Assembly: GCA_030539815.1 (NCBI GenBank)
Contig: JAUNXM010000132.1
Span: forward strand, 1-5,553
Direction of reading: 5' to 3'
DNA from: Methanobacterium sp.
GTDB lineage: Archaea; Methanobacteriota; Methanobacteria; Methanobacteriales; Methanobacteriaceae
Length of the DNA stretch: 5,553 bases
Each line of letters starts with the position of its first letter. Position 1 is the first letter of the stretch. Of this stretch, positions 1-5,553 are shown piece by piece. A model generated the notes under the pieces. That model worked only from the letters and a program-made list of their open reading frames with translations. It was not told where the DNA came from and did not search any database. Both the position numbers and the translations under genes were made by a program.

Positions 1-218
1 AATCTAAATAATGCTTTTAAATGATAAATTATGGATTTTTTGGGATATTTGTAGTTTTAGAGTAATATTAAAACTAATTTTAGATTTAAATCTTTAATAC
101 TGAAAATATTCAAAACTTATATTTTAAATAGTTAAAACATTCCAATATAAGATAAATAGACCAGCACGTTTACAAATCAATCTAATTTAGAAAAAAAGGT
201 CAGCGGGGAAAAAATAAC
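1..218. other. AT-rich upstream intergenic region
   Basis: This stretch is strongly AT-rich and I see no convincing open reading frame, tRNA or structured RNA in it. It holds TATA-like sequences suited to an archaeal promoter for the following aglB gene and a perfect 12-base palindrome, AGATTTAAATCT, at 82-93. The window starts inside this spacer, so the upstream neighbour is unknown. Confidence 0.7.
115..130 (+). promoter_or_regulatory. Candidate TATA box for aglB
   Basis: The stretch ACTTATATTTTAAATA contains TTTAAATA at 123-130, close to the archaeal TATA-box consensus. Initiation about 25 bases downstream would fall near 150-155 and leave a leader of roughly 65 bases. A second AT-rich candidate (AATATAAGATAAATA, 144-158) would give a shorter leader. 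The whole region is AT-rich, so this is a weak inference. Confidence 0.35.
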
Positions 219-2615
219 ATGGACGCAAAGAACATTTTAACTAAATTAAAACCAATCATAATAGTCCTACTTCTATTTTCTTTGGTATTCTTCCTCCGAG
301 CGGAGGCATCTGGCATTCCGGGAGTGCCGGATCAGATGAAAGCATACTTCCAGGAAGATACCGGTCTTCCTTACTTCAGTGAGATGGACTCTTATTACAA
401 TTACCGTTTAACCGAGAATTTCGTGGAAAGCGGCCGTTTAGGGGATACCATTAAAAATGGTACAGATTGGGACCTGCATTCATATTTCCCTCCTGGAAGA
501 TCTGCACAATACCCTCCCCTACTCATATGGATTACAGCATTCTTCTATAACCTAGCTAACTTATTCGGAGATTTCCCCCTACTGCTGGTAAGTTTCTGGA
601 CACCAGCAATCATAGCCTCGCTATGTGTCATACCTGCTTATTTCTTCATAAAGGGCATAAGCAATGAGTACGGGGGTATCACTGCCGCAGTGCTAGTGGG
701 AGTATCCACCTTCTATTTCTCACACACCTTTGCTGGTTTCTTCGACACCGACATGTTCAGCATGATCTTACCACTTCTAGTGGTATGGTTCTTCAGCGTC
801 AGCATTACTGCCACAGAAAGCCGTAAAAAAATGTTATACGCTGCATATGCTGGTATTTCAATGTTAATATTTTCCCTGGCCTGGCAGGGCTGGTGGTATA
901 TATTCTACCTGGTGGTAGGGGTCACTGTCCTGTACATGCTCATCTCCAGGTACCTATTTGAAATGGATACCTTCCAATCATGGAAAGGATATTCCAGCAA
1001 GAAGGAATGGTTACTGGAACAACCAGTACTACTTCCACTGGTTATCTTCGTGGTTTTAAGCTCAATATTGATGTTTTTATACTGGGGGAACTCATTCTTT
1101 GCTTCCCTCACCGAACCATTAAGTGTGATCCAGCTTCAAGCAGCAACACAGACCAGTGCATATCCTAATGTATTCATATCTGTAGGTGAACTGCAGATTC
1201 CAAGTTTAGCCACGGTAATAGCTGATGTGGGGGGAATTTTCCCATTTGCCTTTGGAATACTGGGGTTGTTCCTGATCTTCTGGAATTTGAGGGTCAAAAA
1301 AGCCAAGGGAAAAACTAAAACCAAAACTAAAGTTTCTAAAAAAGAAAGAAAAGCAAAAAGGAAATCACGTAGGCGAAAAGAAGTACCTCAAGAGGTCAAA
1401 CCAGAACAAACTGAATTGGGAAATATTATACCACCTGAAAAGAGGGGTAATTTCCTGTATTATGCAATTCTTTTCTCAGTATGGTTGTTAATAACAGCAT
1501 ATGCATTTACCAAGGGTGTGAGGTTTGTAGAAGCATTTTCACTTCCTATAGCCCTTTGTGCAGGAATATTTGTGGGTTTCCTTGCCGATTATCTGAAAAC
1601 CCAGATCGAAAGACCTCTTTTCCATACTATTGCTATGGCCTTAATACTGATCCTAGTGTGTTTTGGGCCGGTAAGTTCTGCAAACACAATTTCAAACTCC
1701 GTGATTCCCGGAACTGATGATGCAATGGTTGATACACTAACTTGGGTAAAGAATAACACACCCTCCAATGCAGTTATGACCTCCTGGTGGGATTTCGGGC
1801 ACCTCTTCGCTGCCAAGGCCGATAGAGGTGTCACCTTTGATGGAGGTTCTCAGAACAACGCCCGAGCATACTGGGTTGGTAAAGCATTATCCACCAATAA
1901 CGAAGCCCTTTCTGCGGGTATACTTAAGATGCTGGCCTCCAGTGGGGATAATGGTTATAATACCCTGGAAAACTACACACATAACACGGGAAAAACTGTG
2001 GAAATCATGGACAAAATCCTGGTCGCTGATAAAACATCAGCCCAGAACATAATGACCACCCAGTACGGATTGACAATTGAACAGGCCCAGAATGTCTCAC
2101 AATACACCCACCCTACAAATAGCACACCCAGCCTTTTGGTCACCAGCCTGGATATGGTTGGTAAATCTGGTTGGTGGTCCTACTTTGGAAACTGGAACTT
2201 CGACAGTAAAAATTCCACCAACTACATCTATTCCCTGGCCCAGGCCAATGCCACCACCAACAATAACGCAGTCACTATCCAGGGTGAAAACAATGTAACC
2301 GTCCAGATCAATGGTACTGGGGTTACCGGTGGTTTACAGGTTGGTCCCAACAAGATTGCCCCACCACATCGCATGAGGGTAGTTACCGATGGTACTACTG
2401 TTGTGGACACCGTGGTTAACAACCAGAGTACATTTTCCATATTAGTGGTTAAACAGGATGACAATCTGATTGCCGTGGCCATGAACAAGGAACTCGAAGA
2501 TTCCATGTTCACCCGGTTATTCTTTATGCAGGGAGCTGGGCTAACTCACTTTAAATTAGCTCACAAGGAACCTGCTAAAGGAATATCAGAAGTAATGGTG
2601 TGGAACGTGAGTTGA
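219..2615 (+). CDS. aglB: AglB/Stt3 oligosaccharyltransferase (archaeal N-glycosylation)
   Basis: This is the catalytic subunit of archaeal protein N-glycosylation. It transfers a glycan from a dolichol-type lipid carrier to Asn in Asn-X-Ser/Thr sites on the outer face of the membrane. The 798-residue protein starts with a hydrophobic segment (about 13-29), followed by a first external loop with an acidic E-M-D motif (55-57). About a dozen membrane segments lie between residues 100 and 485. The second acidic motif is D-T-D (176-178), SVGE (321-324) fits the TIXE/SVSE-type motif of external loop 5, and WWDFG (523-527) is the family's WWDYG sequon-recognition signature. Residues from about 486 to the end form the external globular domain, ending with a well-marked family stretch around SMFTRLFF (762-769). 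The length is normal for the family. Oddities are a very basic cytoplasmic loop (358-387) and many sequons in the enzyme itself. Only a weak GGGGAA precedes the ATG, but the hydrophobic first segment supports this start. The family call is near certain; the glycan and lipid carrier cannot be read from the sequence. Confidence 0.96.
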   Translation: MDAKNILTKLKPIIIVLLLFSLVFFLRAEASGIPGVPDQMKAYFQEDTGLPYFSEMDSYYNYRLTENFVESGRLGDTIKNGTDWDLHSYFPPGRSAQYPPLLIWITAFFYNLANLFGDFPLLLVSFWTPAIIASLCVIPAYFFIKGISNEYGGITAAVLVGVSTFYFSHTFAGFFDTDMFSMILPLLVVWFFSVSITATESRKKMLYAAYAGISMLIFSLAWQGWWYIFYLVVGVTVLYMLISRYLFEMDTFQSWKGYSSKKEWLLEQPVLLPLVIFVVLSSILMFLYWGNSFFASLTEPLSVIQLQAATQTSAYPNVFISVGELQIPSLATVIADVGGIFPFAFGILGLFLIFWNLRVKKAKGKTKTKTKVSKKERKAKRKSRRRKEVPQEVKPEQTELGNIIPPEKRGNFLYYAILFSVWLLITAYAFTKGVRFVEAFSLPIALCAGIFVGFLADYLKTQIERPLFHTIAMALILILVCFGPVSSANTISNSVIPGTDDAMVDTLTWVKNNTPSNAVMTSWWDFGHLFAAKADRGVTFDGGSQNNARAYWVGKALSTNNEALSAGILKMLASSGDNGYNTLENYTHNTGKTVEIMDKILVADKTSAQNIMTTQYGLTIEQAQNVSQYTHPTNSTPSLLVTSLDMVGKSGWWSYFGNWNFDSKNSTNYIYSLAQANATTNNNAVTIQGENNVTVQINGTGVTGGLQVGPNKIAPPHRMRVVTDGTTVVDTVVNNQSTFSILVVKQDDNLIAVAMNKELEDSMFTRLFFMQGAGLTHFKLAHKEPAKGISEVMVWNVS

Positions 2616-2630
2616 TAACTCCATTCCCCA

Positions 2631-2659
2631 CTTTATTATTTTTTAATTAAAACCTTTTT
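2631..2659 (+). terminator. T-rich probable terminator after aglB
   Basis: Sixteen bases after the aglB stop codon the sequence turns T-rich, with a run of six T at 2639-2644 and five T at 2655-2659. Archaeal RNA polymerase can terminate at oligo-T tracts without a hairpin, and no clear hairpin is visible here. The call rests on position and composition only. Confidence 0.45.
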
Positions 2660-2738
2660 AAGTGGAAAATCAATACTAGAATGAGTGTAAGTTTTTAAGA
2701 TGATTGCACTACAAATATTAAATAATAAAAATTTTTTA

Positions 2739-2775
2739 GAATATTGATATATTTGGAATATTGATAATCATATTC
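2739..2775 (+). repeat. Repeated GAATAT elements at drg promoter
   Basis: The 11-base sequence GAATATTGATA occurs twice in direct orientation, at 2739-2749 and 2756-2766, with a 17-base period. A third GAATAT in inverted orientation (ATATTC, 2770-2775) forms an inverted repeat with the second copy, separated by 8 bases. The array surrounds the candidate TATA box and spans the expected transcription start. A regulator binding site is the natural guess, but AT-rich composition could also produce such repeats. Confidence 0.55.
2745..2754 (+). promoter_or_regulatory. Candidate TATA box for drg
   Basis: TTGATATATT contains GATATATT, a good archaeal TATA-like match about 41-48 bases before the preferred ATG at 2795. 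Initiation about 25 bases downstream would fall near 2775, leaving a leader of about 20 bases with room for the ribosome binding site. Confidence 0.5.
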
Positions 2776-2782
2776 TTATTTT

Positions 2783-2790
2783 AAAGTGAG
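2783..2790 (+). promoter_or_regulatory. Ribosome binding site deciding the drg start
   Basis: AAAGTGAG resembles the AGGTGA core that pairs with the 3' end of archaeal 16S rRNA and lies four bases before ATG 2795. It contains the in-frame GTG at 2786, which could be read as a start three codons earlier. That GTG is better explained as part of the binding site, since nothing similar lies at a suitable distance upstream of it. Confidence 0.55.
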
Positions 2791-2791
2791 A

Positions 2792-3889
<1,098 letters not shown>

Positions 3890-3939
3890 TTTCTCAAGAG
3901 TATTTCCTGTATGTCCATATGAATAGGAATTCGTTGAAA

Positions 3940-3974
3940 AATAATTGTCAAGAAAAATCTAATAATAATTGTCA
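3940..3974 (+). repeat. Tandem AATAATTGTCA repeat upstream of thi4
   Basis: AATAATTGTCA is present identically at 3940-3950 and 3964-3974, starting 24 bases apart, and the second copy ends 35 bases before the thi4 ATG. The repeats include the less AT-rich core TTGTCA, so they are not simple AT runs. Their position suggests a thi4 operator. In many archaea thiamine genes are controlled by ThiR, a DNA-binding repressor with a ThiN-type domain; linking this repeat to ThiR is inference only. Confidence 0.6.
3960..3969 (+). promoter_or_regulatory. Weak candidate TATA box for thi4
   Basis: TAATAATAAT is the most TATA-like stretch near thi4 and overlaps the second copy of the tandem repeat. Initiation about 25 bases downstream would fall near 3990, just ahead of the ribosome binding site. 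The match to a typical TTTATATA box is poor. Confidence 0.3.
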
Positions 3975-3998
3975 GAACCAAGATGAATCACAACCTAT

Positions 3999-4005
3999 GA
4001 GGTGG
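3999..4005 (+). promoter_or_regulatory. Strong ribosome binding site of thi4
   Basis: GAGGTGG contains GAGGTG, complementary to the CACCUC core at the 3' end of archaeal 16S rRNA, four bases before ATG 4010. It is the clearest Shine-Dalgarno sequence in the window and fixes the thi4 start. Confidence 0.85.
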
Positions 4006-4009
4006 AAAA

Positions 4010-4786
<777 letters not shown>

Positions 4787-4798
4787 GTGAAGCTAAAT

Positions 4799-4814
4799 GT
4801 TAACCGTGGTTACC
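4799..4814. repeat. Imperfect palindrome in thi4-kinase spacer
   Basis: GTTAACCGTGGTTACC pairs six of seven arm positions (GTTAACC with GGTTACC) around a central GT. A two-base loop is too tight for a good RNA hairpin with all pairs formed, so a protein binding site on DNA is likelier than a terminator. It begins 12 bases after the thi4 stop codon. Confidence 0.4.
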
Positions 4815-4848
4815 TAATTGAAAAGGGTGACAAAAGGTTTTCATTTGA

Positions 4849-4862
4849 AGTTAATTAAATAA
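4849..4862 (+). promoter_or_regulatory. Candidate TATA box close to the kinase start
   Basis: AGTTAATTAAATAA is TATA-like and centred about 20 bases before ATG 4876. If it is a TATA box, transcription would begin at or next to the start codon, giving a leaderless mRNA. Only a weak GGTTAT (4864-4869, one mismatch to GGTGAT) could act as a ribosome binding site. Confidence 0.3.
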
Positions 4863-4875
4863 TGGTTATAAAAAA

Positions 4876-5433
4876 ATGATTTTACTCCTCACAGGAACTC
4901 CCGGAACTGGTAAAACCACCATCTCCCACATTCTGGCAGAAAGATTGGACTATAACTTGGTGGACATCAACCAACTGGTTGAAGAAAACCATCTCTACAC
5001 TGGTTTAGACCCTGAAAAAGACTATAAACTAGTAGATATGGAATCTTTAGAGGAAGAACTTCACAAGATCATCGAAGATGATGAATCGGGAACTAGTCCT
5101 GACGGAAAGTCCAATATAATAATTGAGGGACACTTATCCCATCATTTTCCCCGGGCTGATCTGGTGGTGGTCCTAAGGACTGAACCGGATATTCTCAAAG
5201 GAAGACTCCAAAAAAGAGGCTGGAAAGATGTCAAAATTCATGAAAACTTGGAAGCAGAAGCCCTGGATATTTGCACATGGGAAGCCCACCAGATACACAG
5301 CACCAGAGTACATGAAATTGAAACCACCAGTTTAACTCCGGAAGAAGCAGTTGGAATAATTTTAGAAGTTATTGGGGGTAAAAAATCGTTCCCTGTTGGT
5401 GGAATCGACTTTTCAGGATATCTGGGCGGATAA
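4876..5433 (+). CDS. AK6/Fap7-type adenylate kinase, probable ribosome maturation factor
   Basis: This small P-loop kinase matches the archaeal AK6/Fap7 (hCINAP-like) family. In eukaryotes and studied archaea these proteins bind ribosomal protein uS11 and act in late small-subunit maturation; they also show adenylate kinase and ATPase activity. The 185 residues start directly with the nucleotide site GTPGTGKTT (7-15). D30 and N32 follow in the segment after the P-loop helix. [12 protein letters not shown] (81-92) fits the family's conserved strand and His-containing core, VVVLR (97-101) the next strand. [15 protein letters not shown] (114-128) is the lid-like family signature, and W135-E136 follows. 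A hydrophilic linker (67-79) and a Gly-rich tail (167-185) are the less conserved parts. Length fits the family's usual 170-190 residues. ATG 4876 is preferred because the P-loop strand starts at residue 2. Ordinary adenylate kinase (Adk) is unlikely because the protein is too short and has the AK6 signature. Confidence 0.9.
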   Translation: MILLLTGTPGTGKTTISHILAERLDYNLVDINQLVEENHLYTGLDPEKDYKLVDMESLEEELHKIIEDDESGTSPDGKSNIIIEGHLSHHFPRADLVVVLRTEPDILKGRLQKRGWKDVKIHENLEAEALDICTWEAHQIHSTRVHEIETTSLTPEEAVGIILEVIGGKKSFPVGGIDFSGYLGG

Positions 5434-5442
5434 CTTGTAAGG

Positions 5443-5457
5443 GGATTATTAAAATCC
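5443..5457 (+). terminator. Small hairpin after the kinase gene
   Basis: GGATT (5443-5447) can pair with AATCC (5453-5457) around a five-base loop, ten bases after the stop codon. The stem is short and no T run follows at once, so its role as a terminator is uncertain. Confidence 0.25.
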
Positions 5458-5480
5458 TGGCAACCTTTAATAGGGAAAGC

Positions 5481-5539
<59 letters not shown>

Positions 5540-5553
5540 AGGAATCAACCCCT

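Larger units (their letters stand above)
3890..4009. other. drg-thi4 spacer
   Basis: This 120-base AT-rich spacer contains a tandem 11-base repeat, a weak TATA-like stretch and the strong thi4 ribosome binding site. I see no TPP riboswitch: the CUGAGA and ACCUGA-type core boxes are missing. There is no strong T run after drg, so read-through from drg into thi4 is possible. Confidence 0.55.
4787..4875. other. thi4-kinase spacer
   Basis: This 89-base spacer has no T run after thi4 and no candidate small gene. It holds an imperfect palindrome at 4799-4814 and a TATA-like stretch close to the next start. It may be read through from thi4, hold a separate promoter, or both. Confidence 0.5.

Noticed and set aside
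905..1834. Several short plus- and minus-strand frames overlapping the middle of aglB
   Set aside because: All overlap the continuous AglB frame, which carries membrane segments and catalytic motifs across this range. None has independent start signals or recognisable products.
2228..2512. Minus-strand open frame of 94 codons inside the 3' part of aglB
   Set aside because: It is fully antisense to a well-supported coding region, has low-complexity composition (Thr/Val/Leu/Ser rich) with no recognisable motif, and has no promoter or ribosome binding site of its own.
2739..2775. Repeats considered as a short CRISPR-like array
   Set aside because: The units are only 11 bases with a 6-base gap and there are only two full copies. 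There are no spacer-length intervals and no cas genes in the window.
3904..3929. TTCCT/AGGAA inverted repeat after drg as a terminator hairpin
   Set aside because: The arms are five bases around a 16-base loop and no T run follows, so the hairpin would be unstable and is probably chance.
3941..3974. Bacterial-style -35 element (TTGACA on the minus strand at the tandem repeat)
   Set aside because: The host is archaeal and uses TATA/BRE promoters; there is no minus-strand gene nearby for such a promoter to serve.
3890..4009. Possible TPP riboswitch ahead of the thiamine gene
   Set aside because: The conserved core boxes of the TPP aptamer are not present, and the spacer is too short and AT-rich for the full fold plus an expression platform.

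Overview
The window looks like chromosomal DNA from a methanogenic euryarchaeon of the order Methanobacteriales, probably Methanobacterium or a close relative. This rests on gene content and sequence style, not a database match. All four genes are archaeal types: an AglB/Stt3 oligosaccharyltransferase, a DRG-type GTPase, a Thi4 protein of the sulfide-using archaeal kind, and an AK6/Fap7-type kinase. The spacers are very AT-rich with TATA-like boxes, and the best ribosome binding site (GAGGTG before thi4) matches the archaeal anti-Shine-Dalgarno sequence. I see no mobile element, CRISPR array, tRNA or rRNA.

Layout, all on the + strand. Bases 1-218 are an AT-rich upstream region with a likely promoter. 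Bases 219-2615 encode AglB, the membrane enzyme that moves a lipid-linked glycan onto Asn-X-Ser/Thr sites of secreted proteins. Bases 2616-2794 are a spacer with a T-rich probable terminator, then a TATA-like box sitting among repeated GAATAT elements. Bases 2795-3889 encode the DRG GTPase (HTH, G domain, TGS). Bases 3890-4009 hold a tandem 11-base repeat and a strong ribosome binding site. Bases 4010-4786 encode Thi4, which makes the thiazole half of thiamine. Bases 4787-4875 carry an imperfect palindrome and a TATA-like stretch very close to the next start codon. Bases 4876-5433 encode the AK6/Fap7-like kinase. Bases 5434-5553 are an AT-rich tail with a small hairpin and T runs.

The genes do not form one pathway. 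AglB serves the cell surface, DRG and AK6/Fap7 are linked to translation and ribosome maturation, and Thi4 serves cofactor synthesis. Each gene has its own spacer of roughly 90-220 bases with plausible promoter elements, so they may be separate transcription units, although thi4 and the kinase could be co-transcribed.

I found no evidence of a new multi-gene system. The points most worth a second look are the repeated elements at the drg and thi4 promoters, the His-for-Cys active site of Thi4, and two features of AglB: a very basic cytoplasmic loop and a C-terminal domain full of its own glycosylation sequons.
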